From the NCBI GenBank assembly GCA_963621245.1, contig CAVFCW010000010.1, forward strand, positions 1 to 64,000: 64,000 bases of DNA, read 5' to 3'. Made by a program: the position numbers and the translations under genes. The notes under the pieces were generated by a model. It was not told the origin of the DNA and made no database searches. It saw only the letters and a program-made list of their open reading frames with translations. Positions within the stretch are counted from its first letter, which is position 1; every line of letters begins with the position of its first letter. This stretch comes from SIG603 sp963621245. GTDB lineage: Bacteria > Bacillota > Clostridia > Oscillospirales > Acutalibacteraceae. Positions 53,516 to 62,197 of this stretch are shown piece after piece.

Positions 53516-55780
53516 ATGGTAATGTGCTCAAGATGCAAGCAGAGACCTGCGGTTGTATTCGTGTCACAAAGCATGAACGGTCAGGATTCTGTCGGCTATT
53601 GCATAAAATGTGCTAAAGATCTTAACATAGGCCCTGTCAAATCCATGATGGAAAGAATGGGCATTACGGACGATCAGCTTGATGAGATGAGCGACGAGAT
53701 GGATAACATTATGGAGGATATTGAGAACGGCGACGAGAGTGCGCTTGACGCATTTTTCCCGGGCGGAACCCAGTCGCTTCCGATTCAGCAGATGTTCGGC
53801 GTAAATCCCGATAAAAAGAACACGGAAGAAAAAACAAAGAAATCGGATAAAGAAAGCAAAAATCACAAGAAGAGAAAAACAATTCCGCTTTTCTGCACCG
53901 ACCTCACAAGAAGGGCAAGAGACGGCGAGCTTGACAATATAATCGGAAGAGAGAAGGAGACCGAAAGAGTTATCCAGATTCTTTCGAGAAGAACTAAGAA
54001 CAACCCGTGCCTTATCGGTGAGCCCGGCGTAGGTAAAACGGCTGTTGCGGAGGGTCTTGCCCTGAGAATTGCAAGGGGCGACGTTCCGAGCAAACTTAAG
54101 AACAAAGAGATTCAGCTTCTCGATATGACTGCGCTTGTAGCGGGAACTCAGTTCAGAGGTCAGTTTGAGAAGAGAATAAAGAGCCTTATCGACGAGGTTA
54201 AAGAGGACGGAAACATCATTCTTTTCATCGACGAGGTTCACTCGCTTGTATCGGCAGGCGACGCCGAGGGGAATATGTCGGCGGGCAACATCATGAAACC
54301 TGCTCTTTCAAGAGGAGAAATTCAGGTTATCGGTGCCACAACCTTCAACGAGTACAGAAAGTACATCGAGAAGGACGCCGCTCTCGAGAGAAGATTCCAG
54401 CCCGTCACCGTTGCGGAGCCGTCAATCGACGATGCCGTGAAGGTTATAATGGGAATTAAGGGCTATTACGAGAATTTCCACAGCGTAAATGTCAGCGAAA
54501 AGATTGCAAGAAGAATCGTCACGCTGTCCGAGAGATACATCAACGACAGATTTTTGCCCGATAAGGCAATCGACCTTCTCGACGAGGCTTGCACATGCGC
54601 TTCGCTTAGAAATAAGTTCTTAACAGAATATAACGACGCCACAGAAAAACTGAATGCCGGCAAAGAAAAACTCGAAAAGCTCGAGAATGCCGAGGAGAAG
54701 GACTACGAGGCTATCTCCGAGCAGAAGTATAACGTGGCAACACTCCAGAAGAAAGTGGACGAGATTGACGCCGAGAAGATAAGAGCCGATGTCACCGAGG
54801 GCGATTTGGCTTATGTCATAGAGCTTTGGACGGGCATTCCCGCTTCAAAGGTTCAGGAGTCCGAGCTCGGAAAACTTGCTCACCTCGAGGACGCACTCTC
54901 AAAGAAGATTATCGGTCAGGATGAGGCTGTCAAAGCTATCAGCGCCGCTATAAGACGTTCGAGAGTTCAGATTTCACCGAGAAGACATCCGGCTTCCTTT
55001 ATTTTTGTCGGCCCGACAGGTACGGGAAAAACAGAGCTTGTAAAGGTTCTCTCCAAGGAGCTTTTCGATTCTCCCGAGACTCTCATAAGACTTGATATGT
55101 CCGAGTACATGGAGAAACACTCCGTCTCGAAAATTGTCGGTTCGCCTCCGGGATATGTCGGTTATGACGAGGCGGGTCAGCTCACCGAGAAAGTCAGAAG
55201 AAGACCTTACAGCGTGCTTCTTTTCGATGAGATTGAAAAGGCTCATCCCGATGTTATGAACATTCTCCTTCAGATTCTTGACGAGGGAAGAATTACCGAC
55301 GCACACGGCAGAACGGTTAACTTCGAGAACACCGTCATCGTTATGACATCAAACGCCGGTTCAAACTCAAAGGAATCTCTGTTGGGATTCGGCAACACCG
55401 CCGAGGATATCTCCAGAGACAAGGCGATGAAGGGACTTCGCGAGTTCTTAAGACCCGAATTCCTTAGCCGTGTCGATGAGGTTGTTGTTTTCAGACCGCT
55501 TGACGTGAACGACTTCGAGAAGATAGCAAAGCTTATGATAAGCGAATATGTCGATTCTCTCTCCGAAAGAGGCATCAAGCTTATGTGCTCAGACGAGGCT
55601 TACAGACTTCTCGCAGAGAAGAGCATAGGCGGAAAGAGCGGCGCAAGAGACCTCAGAAACAACATTCGCCGTGAGGTCGAGGACGCAATCACCACCGAGA
55701 TCGTGACAAAGGGTGAGGACGGCTTGAGCGGAGTAAGCATTACCGTCGAGGACGGCAAAATTAAGCTGCTCACAATCTAA
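53516..55780 (+). CDS. clpE: ClpE-like Hsp100 ATPase with N-terminal zinc finger
   Basis: 754 aa, double-AAA+ ring ATPase. The N-terminus is a zinc finger (Cys4/Cys7 and a second CxxC pair near residue 30), as in ClpE, and the Clp N-repeats of ClpC are missing. A Lys-rich linker (about 100-120) follows. Walker A boxes are GEPGVGKT and GPTGTGKT, with matching Walker B boxes FIDEVHSL and LLFDEIEKAHP. LLGFGN contains a hydrophobic LGF tripeptide of the type that docks ClpP. No McsA/McsB/CtsR genes are nearby. Stress unfolding for ClpP is inferred. Confidence 0.9.
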   Translation: MVMCSRCKQRPAVVFVSQSMNGQDSVGYCIKCAKDLNIGPVKSMMERMGITDDQLDEMSDEMDNIMEDIENGDESALDAFFPGGTQSLPIQQMFGVNPDKKNTEEKTKKSDKESKNHKKRKTIPLFCTDLTRRARDGELDNIIGREKETERVIQILSRRTKNNPCLIGEPGVGKTAVAEGLALRIARGDVPSKLKNKEIQLLDMTALVAGTQFRGQFEKRIKSLIDEVKEDGNIILFIDEVHSLVSAGDAEGNMSAGNIMKPALSRGEIQVIGATTFNEYRKYIEKDAALERRFQPVTVAEPSIDDAVKVIMGIKGYYENFHSVNVSEKIARRIVTLSERYINDRFLPDKAIDLLDEACTCASLRNKFLTEYNDATEKLNAGKEKLEKLENAEEKDYEAISEQKYNVATLQKKVDEIDAEKIRADVTEGDLAYVIELWTGIPASKVQESELGKLAHLEDALSKKIIGQDEAVKAISAAIRRSRVQISPRRHPASFIFVGPTGTGKTELVKVLSKELFDSPETLIRLDMSEYMEKHSVSKIVGSPPGYVGYDEAGQLTEKVRRRPYSVLLFDEIEKAHPDVMNILLQILDEGRITDAHGRTVNFENTVIVMTSNAGSNSKESLLGFGNTAEDISRDKAMKGLREFLRPEFLSRVDEVVVFRPLDVNDFEKIAKLMISEYVDSLSERGIKLMCSDEAYRLLAEKSIGGKSGARDLRNNIRREVEDAITTEIVTKGEDGLSGVSITVEDGKIKLLTI

Positions 55781-55801
55781 AAAATATTACTCAAATTTAA
55801 G

Positions 55802-55823
55802 CCCCTCTTCGGAGGGGTTTTGT
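55802..55823 (+). terminator. clpE terminator
   Basis: A 6-bp stem CCCCTC/GAGGGG with a TTCG tetraloop, then TTTTG and T's. Confidence 0.85.
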
Positions 55824-55835
55824 TTTTGTTCTTTG

Positions 55836-55864
55836 TTGAAATTTATTGATTATTGATGTATTAT
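55836..55864 (+). promoter_or_regulatory. predicted promoter of isomerase-like gene
   Basis: TTGAAA (55836-55841), 17-nt spacer, TATTAT (55859-55864). Confidence 0.6.
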
Positions 55865-55909
55865 GTATTCGTAAATGTAGGTCGTATGACTTAAAGGGAG
55901 GAATTTTTC

Positions 55910-57394
55910 ATGCAGAATATACCACAGGTAAAGTTGGGAATCGTTGCGGTAAGCCGTGACTGCTTTCCCATCAATTTGTCCGAGACAAGAAGAGCAAACA
56001 TAGTTAAGGCTTGCGGACAGAAATCACTCGAAATTTACGAGGCAAAAACTACCGTTGAGAACGAAAAAGATATGCTGAAGGCTTTGGAAGAGGTTAAAAA
56101 CGAGGGAGTTAACGCTCTTGTCGTATTCCTTGGCAACTTCGGCCCCGAGAACCCCGAAACTCTCATCGCAAAGTACTTTGACGGCCCGTGCATGTTTGTT
56201 GCGGCTGCCGAGGGTGACGGTGACATGATAAACGGCAGAGGCGACGCTTACTGCGGAATGCTCAACTGCTCCTATAATCTCGGCATGAGACACTTAAAGG
56301 GTTATATTCCCGAGTATCCTGTAGGAACAAGCGGAGAAATTGCCGATATGATTGCTGACTTTTTGCCGATTGCAAGAGTTGTTCTCGGCTTAAAAGATTT
56401 GAAGATTATCACATTCGGCCCGCGTCCTCAGGACTTCTTTGCTTGCAATGCGCCTATAAAGGGACTTTACGAGCTTGGAATCGAGATTGAGGAGAACAGC
56501 GAGCTTGATCTTCTTGTCTCTTACCGTGAGCATGCCGGTGACGAGAGAATCAAAGCCGTCTGCGAGGATATGGCTAAGGAGATGGGCGAGGGCAAGTATT
56601 ATCCCGAGCTTCTCGAGAGAATGGCACAGTTTGAGCTTACGCTTCTTGACTGGGCAGAGAATCACAAGGGCGCAAAGAAATACGTCGCATTTGCCGACAA
56701 GTGCTGGCCCGCATTCCCAAGTGAATTCGGATTTGAGCCTTGCTATGTAAACAGCCGTCTCGCTTCAAGAGGAATTCCCGTTTCCTGCGAGGTTGATATT
56801 TACGGCGCACTTTCAGAGTACATCGGAATTTGTGCTTCGGGCGATACCGTTACATTGCTTGACATCAACAACAGCGTTCCTCAGTACATCTATGACGAGG
56901 ACATCAAGGGTAAGTTTGATTACAAGCTCACAGATACCTTTATGGGCTTCCACTGCGGAAACACTCCGTCTTGCAAAATGTGTGAGGACAGAGCGGTTAA
57001 GTATCAGCTTATTCAGCACAGACTTCTTGAGCCGGCAGGTAGCGAGCCCGATTTCACAAGAGGTACTCTTGAGGGAGACATTGCCGCAAGCGACATCACA
57101 TTCTACAGACTTCAGTGCGACAGCGAGGGCGTTCTCAGAGCATATATTGCGGAAGGTGAGGTTCTTCCTGTTGCTACACGTTCATTCGGCGGCATAGGAA
57201 TTTTCGCAATTCCGGAGATGGGCAGATTCTACCGCCATGTTCTCGTTGAGAAGAGATATCCGCATCACGGTGCGGTTGCATTCAAGCACTGCGGAAAGAT
57301 TCTCTTTGAGGTCTTTAAGTATCTCGGAATCGGAGATATCGCATTCAACCAGCCCAAGGGAATGCTCTACAAGACAGAAAATCCGTTCTGCTAA
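55910..57394 (+). CDS. L-fucose/L-arabinose isomerase family protein
   Basis: 494 aa. The C-terminal half has the metal-binding pattern of the family: Glu and Asp in CEVDIYGAL, Asp in TLLDINN, and His in HHGAVAF. An FGNFGPENPE block and other N-terminal features are divergent, so it might act on a sugar other than fucose or arabinose. GGGAGGA precedes the ATG. It is a single gene with its own promoter and terminator; its natural partner, a FGGY kinase, is far away at 8250-9845. Confidence 0.83.
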   Translation: MQNIPQVKLGIVAVSRDCFPINLSETRRANIVKACGQKSLEIYEAKTTVENEKDMLKALEEVKNEGVNALVVFLGNFGPENPETLIAKYFDGPCMFVAAAEGDGDMINGRGDAYCGMLNCSYNLGMRHLKGYIPEYPVGTSGEIADMIADFLPIARVVLGLKDLKIITFGPRPQDFFACNAPIKGLYELGIEIEENSELDLLVSYREHAGDERIKAVCEDMAKEMGEGKYYPELLERMAQFELTLLDWAENHKGAKKYVAFADKCWPAFPSEFGFEPCYVNSRLASRGIPVSCEVDIYGALSEYIGICASGDTVTLLDINNSVPQYIYDEDIKGKFDYKLTDTFMGFHCGNTPSCKMCEDRAVKYQLIQHRLLEPAGSEPDFTRGTLEGDIAASDITFYRLQCDSEGVLRAYIAEGEVLPVATRSFGGIGIFAIPEMGRFYRHVLVEKRYPHHGAVAFKHCGKILFEVFKYLGIGDIAFNQPKGMLYKTENPFC

Positions 57395-57422
57395 AGTTTA
57401 AATCAGAACAAAAATTACTGTG

Positions 57423-57451
57423 CGGAGGCGCATTTTGCGTCTCCGTTTTTT
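57423..57451 (+). terminator. terminator after isomerase-like gene
   Basis: A 10-bp stem CGGAGGCGCA/TGCGTCTCCG (one G-U), 3-nt loop, six T. Confidence 0.88.
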
Positions 57452-57470
57452 CTTTGAAAATAAAAGTGAA

Positions 57471-57499
57471 TTGCTAATTTGTCTATTTAGTGTTATTAT
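57471..57499 (+). promoter_or_regulatory. predicted promoter of MurT/GatD-like pair
   Basis: TTGCTA (57471-57476), 17-nt spacer, TATTAT (57494-57499). Confidence 0.5.
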
Positions 57500-57550
57500 A
57501 TGCAATAGCCAAAACTCTGTGCTTAATATGCTTTATAAGGAGAAACAATA

Positions 57551-58939
57551 ATGGCAGGAAAAAGAAATGCAAGATATTACGGATCTCTGTGGTTTGCAAA
57601 AGGAACGGCCGGGGTTCTTAAAATGATAGGCAGAAAGGGCACGAGCATGCCCGGCTCTTGGGCGATTATTCTCTGCTCCGATTTTATCGGAAGAATGGAG
57701 AAACCGAAGAGAATATTCTGCGTGACGGGTACAAACGGGAAAACAACCGTTGCGAATATGGTTGAGGATATACTCGAAAAGCACGGTGAAAGCTTTGTGT
57801 GCAACCGTGAGGGCTCCAATGTTCCGACGGGACTTGCCTCATCGCTCATAGCAAGCTCAAACTTTTTCGGTAAGCCGAAGAGAGATTTTGCCATGTTCGA
57901 GGTTGACGAGAGAAGTTCGCTCAGAGTATTCCCCAATATGAAACCCGATGTTCTGGCAATTACGAATATTTTCAGAGATTCATTCAAGAGAAACGCTCAC
58001 ACGGAGTATATCTGCAATATTCTCGAAAAGAATATTCCCAATGACACCAAGCTTATTATAAACGCTGACGATCCGCAGTCTCAGGCACTCAAGAAAAACA
58101 ACAAGCGTGTTTATTTCGGCATCGACAGGCTCGCATTTGAGGACAAAGAAACGCACAACATCGTGCGTGACGGCGCATACTGCCCAAATTGCCACTCGGA
58201 GCTAACTTACGATTTCACGAGATACCACCACATAGGAAAATTCCACTGCGAGAAGTGCGGATATAAAAATCCCGATCCCGAATACAGAGTTGTTGCGGCT
58301 GATACCGAAAAGAATATTCTTCACACGGTTATTAAAGGCGAAAAGGTTGATCTTAAGCTTTTAAGCCCATTGCCGATTAATATTTACAACCAGATTTTGG
58401 CTGTTGCGATACTTTCGGAGTACGGACTTACAAACGAAGAGATAAAGAAAGCGTTTGACGGTCAGGAGATAGACAAATCTCGTCTTTCCGAGAAGAAAGC
58501 TGCCGGCAAAACTTTTATAAGACACCTCGCAAAGGGACAAAACCCCGTTGCTTGTTCGAGAGCTATGGAGAACACAAAGAATTTGGCGGGCAAGAAGGGA
58601 GTCGTGCTCTATCTTGACGACCACTTTGACGCTATGAATTCTGTTGAGAATACCGCATGGCTTTACGATACCGACTTTGAGTTCTTGAACGATGACAGCA
58701 TCAAGCAGATTTTGGTCGGCGGCGCAAGACACGAGGACGTTCATCTGAGACTTCTCATGGCTGGCGTTCCCGAGGAGAAAATCGTTCACTGCGAGGACAA
58801 TATGAAGGTTCTCGAAAAAGCCGACATGGAAAAATGCGATACGTTCGTTATCTTCTATGATGTTTACACAATAGGACTTTCAAACGACGCAGAGAAATAT
58901 CTGATTGAGAAAGCGGAAAAGGAGGTAAACAATGGCTGA
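57551..58939 (+). CDS. MurT-like Mur ligase with zinc ribbon
   Basis: 462 aa. The Mur-ligase ATP site is GTNGKTT (60-66). A zinc ribbon is inserted in the middle, CPNC (Cys211/214) and CEKC (Cys233/236), diagnostic of MurT. The DUF1727 C-terminal domain follows. MurT normally amidates lipid II D-Glu together with GatD. The conserved C-terminal motif NDnxADGxDxSWiWD, as I recall it from the family, is changed here to LDDHFDAMNSVENTAWLYD (355-373). In S. aureus an Asp in this region (Asp349) completes the GatD catalytic triad, so this match is not expected to work in the usual way. Confidence 0.85.
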   Translation: MAGKRNARYYGSLWFAKGTAGVLKMIGRKGTSMPGSWAIILCSDFIGRMEKPKRIFCVTGTNGKTTVANMVEDILEKHGESFVCNREGSNVPTGLASSLIASSNFFGKPKRDFAMFEVDERSSLRVFPNMKPDVLAITNIFRDSFKRNAHTEYICNILEKNIPNDTKLIINADDPQSQALKKNNKRVYFGIDRLAFEDKETHNIVRDGAYCPNCHSELTYDFTRYHHIGKFHCEKCGYKNPDPEYRVVAADTEKNILHTVIKGEKVDLKLLSPLPINIYNQILAVAILSEYGLTNEEIKKAFDGQEIDKSRLSEKKAAGKTFIRHLAKGQNPVACSRAMENTKNLAGKKGVVLYLDDHFDAMNSVENTAWLYDTDFEFLNDDSIKQILVGGARHEDVHLRLLMAGVPEEKIVHCEDNMKVLEKADMEKCDTFVIFYDVYTIGLSNDAEKYLIEKAEKEVNNG

Positions 58940-59672
58940 TACAAGAATAGAGGTTCTGTTTCCGGAGTTTTGCAATCTTTTCGGTGACAGCGCAAATGTG
59001 AGATATTTACAGCAGACTCTTCCGAATGCCGAGTTTATTTTCACGAAGCTTGACAACAAGCCGAAATTTTTGGACGAGAAAATAAGCCTTGTCTATATGG
59101 GCCCCATGACGGAGAACACACAGGAGCTTGTTATAAATAAGCTCAAGCCTTATAAAGATGAGATAAAGAAAAAAATCGAGAGCGGAGTTCCTTTCCTCTT
59201 CACGGGAAACGCACTCGAGGTTCTCGGCGAGTATATCGATGACGGCGAGGGAAACAAAATTGAAGCGGTGGGACTTTATCCGTACCACGCAAAGAGAGAC
59301 ATGTATCACCGCCATAACAGCGAGGAGCTCGTCACGTTCGGAAATATGCAGATAATGGGCTTTAAGACGCAGTTCACACAGTGCTATCCGAACAAGGAGA
59401 ATTTCCCGTATCTTTTTGAGATTAAAAAGGGAATGGGCATGAACCTTGGAACAAAAGGTGAGGGCTGGCACGATCATAATTTTATGGGAACTTACTTGGT
59501 CGGCCCGATTTTGCCGAACAATCCTAATTTCTGTAAGTATGTTTTGAATCTTATCGGCGAACAGGACGCAGAGCCCGCATTTTTGGAGGCGGCAAATGCG
59601 GCTTACGATAAGAGACTTAAGGACTTTATCGACAAGGTTGCCGACAAGCCCGCAAAATATCATTACATGTAA
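58932..59672 (+). CDS. GatD-like protein lacking glutaminase residues
   Basis: 246 aa class I glutamine-amidotransferase fold, overlapping the MurT-like gene by 8 nt. Class-typical pieces are seen, such as PEFCNLFGDSANV at the start and MGTYLVGPILPNNP near the end. The nucleophile elbow should be xCGGYQ; here it is FTGNALEVLG (90-99), with Gly where Cys is expected. The His of the HGP motif is Val (Val190). S. aureus GatD uses Cys94 and His189, at the same positions. It therefore cannot release ammonia from glutamine by the known mechanism. Confidence 0.85.
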   Translation: MADTRIEVLFPEFCNLFGDSANVRYLQQTLPNAEFIFTKLDNKPKFLDEKISLVYMGPMTENTQELVINKLKPYKDEIKKKIESGVPFLFTGNALEVLGEYIDDGEGNKIEAVGLYPYHAKRDMYHRHNSEELVTFGNMQIMGFKTQFTQCYPNKENFPYLFEIKKGMGMNLGTKGEGWHDHNFMGTYLVGPILPNNPNFCKYVLNLIGEQDAEPAFLEAANAAYDKRLKDFIDKVADKPAKYHYM

Positions 59673-59688
59673 AATATTGCTTGAAACA

Positions 59689-59726
59689 AAAATCTTCTCA
59701 TCGGCGTGCCGTTGGGAAGATTTTTT
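59689..59726 (+). terminator. terminator after MurT/GatD-like pair
   Basis: An 11-bp stem AAAATCTTCTC/GGGAAGATTTT (one G-U) with an inner CGGC/GCCG stem, followed by T's. Confidence 0.85.
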
Positions 59727-59787
59727 GCCGATTTGCGGTTTTATTTTTCTGCAAATATGGTACAATGGCTCTTAAAAGGAGAATAAT

Positions 59788-60000
59788 ATGGACAAAAACG
59801 AACTTGCAAAGAAATTGTATGACGAGGGATATGAGATTTTTATAAAATGCGGCGTTCAAAACGGGGTTAAGGCGCTTGAACCGATAAAAAAATCGGCTGA
59901 AATGGGATACCCCGAGGCGAAAAGGCTGCTCGCAAAATTTATGAGAAACGGCGTTTATGTAAAGAAGGACGAAGAAAAGGCAAGAGAACTCGAAAGCTGA
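59788..60000 (+). CDS. Sel1-like single-repeat mini-protein
   Basis: 70 aa. It holds about one Sel1-like helix pair (residues 20-60), visible from the spacing of small residues in GVKALEPIKKSAEMGYPEAK and KFMRNGVYVKKDEEKARE. Sel1 repeats usually act as protein-binding scaffolds and come in series; a single unit is unusual. AAAGGAG precedes the ATG. It lies alone between the GatD-like terminator and the serS leader. Confidence 0.7.
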   Translation: MDKNELAKKLYDEGYEIFIKCGVQNGVKALEPIKKSAEMGYPEAKRLLAKFMRNGVYVKKDEEKARELES

Positions 60001-60020
60001 GGGTTTAGAAGAAAAATTTC

Positions 60021-60048
60021 TTGCAATTTTTCCCGTCTTTGGTATAAT
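60021..60048 (+). promoter_or_regulatory. predicted promoter of T-box-serS
   Basis: TTGCAA (60021-60026), 16-nt spacer, TATAAT (60043-60048). Confidence 0.7.
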
Positions 60049-60054
60049 CTAAGT

Positions 60055-60250
60055 GGCTGTGAAGAAAAATAAGCCTGTGTGGGTCTTAAGAGAGTCGACG
60101 TTCGGTGCGAGTCGGCGGCTGAAGCAGGTGTTCCGCTTTCCGAGCCGCAATTAAATACACGAGTGGGAAATTTATTTTCCAATATGGGTGGCAACGCGGA
60201 TTCATTCGTCCCATAATTCTTTGAGAATTTATGGCGAATGGTCCTTTTTT
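60055..60250 (+). promoter_or_regulatory. T-box leader of serS
   Basis: The T-box core GGTGGCAACGCGG is at 60187-60199, followed by a long terminator hairpin whose 3' arm CGAATGGTCC ends in six T (60245-60250). GC-rich stem-I sequence (about 60075-60150) lies upstream with an AGAGAG motif. The serine specifier codon is not assigned: AGC at 60123-60125 and TCC at 60132-60134 are both candidates. Uncharged tRNA-Ser would raise serS transcription. Confidence 0.88.
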
Positions 60251-60289
60251 ATTGTTAAAACAATTCGTAAAACGAATTCGGAGGTAAAT

Positions 60290-61579
60290 ATGTTAGATAT
60301 TAAGTTTTTAAGAGAGAATCCTGAGATTGTTAAGCAGAATATCCGCAACAAATTTCAGGATAAAAAACTTCCGCTTGTCGATGAGGTAATTGAGCTTGAT
60401 AAGCAGAGAAGAGAGGCTCAGCAGAAAGCCGACAACCTCAGACAGTCGAGAAACAGCCTTTCCAAGCAGATTGGCGGCCTTATGAAGCAGGGCAAGAAGG
60501 AAGAGGCAGAAGAGGTTAAGGCTCAGGTTAAGGCTCAGGGCGACGAGCTCGCAGCAGCTGAGGCACTTCAGACCGAGCTTGAGGGCAAGGTTAAAGAGAT
60601 AATGATGGTAATTCCGAACATCATCGATCCTTCTGTTCCGATCGGCAAGGACGACAGCGAGAACGTTGAGGTTCAGCGTTTCGGCGAGCCGCTTGTTCCC
60701 GATTTTGAGATTCCGTACCACACCGACATCATGGACAGATTTGAGGGTATTGACCTTGACGCTGCAAGAGACGTTGCAGGTAACGGTTTCTATTATCTTC
60801 AGGGCGATATTGCAAGACTTCACAGCGCAGTTATCTCTTACGCAAGAGATTTCATGATCGACAGAGGTTTCACCTACTGCGTGCCGCCTTTCATGATCAG
60901 AAGAAGAGTTGTTGAGGGCGTTATGTCCTTTGCCGAGATGGACGCTATGATGTACAAAATCGAGGGCGAGGATCTCTACCTCATCGGAACATCCGAACAC
61001 TCCATGATAGGTAAGTTCATCGATTCCGAGACTCCCGAGGAGAAACTCCCAAAGACGCTCACATCATATTCTCCGTGCTTCCGCAAGGAGAAAGGCGCAC
61101 ATGGCATCGAGGAGAGAGGCGTTTACAGAATTCATCAGTTCGAGAAACAGGAAATGATCGTTATCTGCAAGCCTGAGGATTCCATGATGTGGTACGACAA
61201 GCTTTGGAAGAACACCGTAGATCTTTTCAGAAGCATGGATATTCCCGTAAGACAGCTTGAGTGCTGCTCAGGCGACCTTGCAGACCTCAAGGTTAAGTCT
61301 TGTGACGTTGAGGCATGGTCGCCCAGACAGAAGAAGTATTTCGAGGTCGGTTCTTGCTCGAACCTCGGTGACGCTCAGGCAAGAAGACTTAACATCAAGG
61401 TTAAGGCAGCTGACGGCAAGAAGTATCTTGCTCACACACTTAACAACACCGTTGTTGCTCCGCCGAGAATGCTTATCGCATTCCTTGAGAACAATCTCTG
61501 CGAGGACGGTTCTGTTAAGATTCCCGAGCCGCTCAGAATGTACATGGGCGGTAAGGACAAGATTATTCCGATTAAGTAA
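60290..61579 (+). CDS. serS: seryl-tRNA synthetase
   Basis: Class II synthetase, 429 aa. The N-terminal coiled-coil arm (about 30-105) that grips the tRNA-Ser long variable arm is clear from its Lys/Glu/Gln-rich heptads. FRKEKGAHGIEERG is motif 2 and NNTVVAPPRMLIAFLEN motif 3. GGAGGTAAAT precedes the ATG at 60290. The longer frame from 60188 runs through the T-box and is rejected. Confidence 0.97.
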   Translation: MLDIKFLRENPEIVKQNIRNKFQDKKLPLVDEVIELDKQRREAQQKADNLRQSRNSLSKQIGGLMKQGKKEEAEEVKAQVKAQGDELAAAEALQTELEGKVKEIMMVIPNIIDPSVPIGKDDSENVEVQRFGEPLVPDFEIPYHTDIMDRFEGIDLDAARDVAGNGFYYLQGDIARLHSAVISYARDFMIDRGFTYCVPPFMIRRRVVEGVMSFAEMDAMMYKIEGEDLYLIGTSEHSMIGKFIDSETPEEKLPKTLTSYSPCFRKEKGAHGIEERGVYRIHQFEKQEMIVICKPEDSMMWYDKLWKNTVDLFRSMDIPVRQLECCSGDLADLKVKSCDVEAWSPRQKKYFEVGSCSNLGDAQARRLNIKVKAADGKKYLAHTLNNTVVAPPRMLIAFLENNLCEDGSVKIPEPLRMYMGGKDKIIPIK

Positions 61580-61606
61580 TTTTGTTTTGTTGAAAAAGTT
61601 TGATTT

Positions 61607-61628
61607 GGGCAGTCCGAGAGGGCTGCCC
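61607..61628 (+). terminator. hairpin after serS
   Basis: A 9-bp stem GGGCAGTCC/GGGCTGCCC (one G-U) with a GAGA tetraloop. The following T-run is short (TTT), so termination may be partial. Confidence 0.6.
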
Positions 61629-61752
61629 TTTGGCGTACCCCGAAATCTTGACATTATAATTTCGCTAAATTATAATTGATTGCGGATGTTCCCGTTTTGC
61701 GGGAGTTTTTCGGTGGAAAACTAAAATAAAGTGATTTGGGCAGGTAGATAAA

Positions 61753-62019
61753 ATGGCTTTGGGTTCGATAATTTTGGGTGTAGTCGGAATAATTTTCACG
61801 GTGCTTTTTGTGTTCACGCAAAGCTTCGATTTTCTCGGCGTTCTTATAAGTGCGGTGGGAATTTATCTCGCGCTCAGAACGCTTCAAAAGCACGTTATGG
61901 ACAGAACGGAGCAAGAGGAGCGACAGGCGAAAATCGGCCTCACGGTATCGATAATCGGTGCGCTCGGCGGAATAATCGTTTGGATAGTCTACTGGCTTAC
62001 TGTGGTTCAGGTGCACTGA
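61753..62019 (+). CDS. 88-aa integral membrane protein, unknown
   Basis: Three hydrophobic segments (about 2-20, 26-42, 62-84) with a charged loop KHVMDRTEQEERQAK between the second and third. The layout resembles DUF4190-like small membrane proteins, but I cannot assign it. The ribosome binding site is weak (CAGGTAG). It has its own terminator. Confidence 0.7.
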   Translation: MALGSIILGVVGIIFTVLFVFTQSFDFLGVLISAVGIYLALRTLQKHVMDRTEQEERQAKIGLTVSIIGALGGIIVWIVYWLTVVQVH

Positions 62020-62028
62020 AAAAATAAT

Positions 62029-62062
62029 GCCGAAAGCTTTGAAAAAAGGCTTTCGGCTTTTT
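62029..62062 (+). terminator. terminator after small membrane protein
   Basis: A perfect 9-bp stem GCCGAAAGC/GCTTTCGGC followed by five T. Confidence 0.88.
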
Positions 62063-62122
62063 CTTTTTGGCTTATTTATGCGATTTTTTGAGGCGCGCTG
62101 GCAAAGTTAACAAAAGCTTTGC

Positions 62123-62151
62123 TTGAATAAAACCGCACTCGGTGGTACTAT
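62123..62151 (+). promoter_or_regulatory. predicted promoter of beta-helix transferase and FHA-SEDS genes
   Basis: TTGAAT (62123-62128), 17-nt spacer, TACTAT (62146-62151). Confidence 0.5.
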
Positions 62152-62197
62152 TAAACTGTATTTTTATGTAAATCAATATTTTAAGGAGAATAGAAAT

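Noticed and set aside
59007..59765. 252-codon minus-strand frame
   Set aside because: Antisense to the GatD-like gene. It crosses the terminator and has no recognisable domain.
60188..60289. 34-codon N-terminal extension of serS
   Set aside because: It lies within the T-box leader. GGAGGTAAAT marks the ATG at 60290 as the start.
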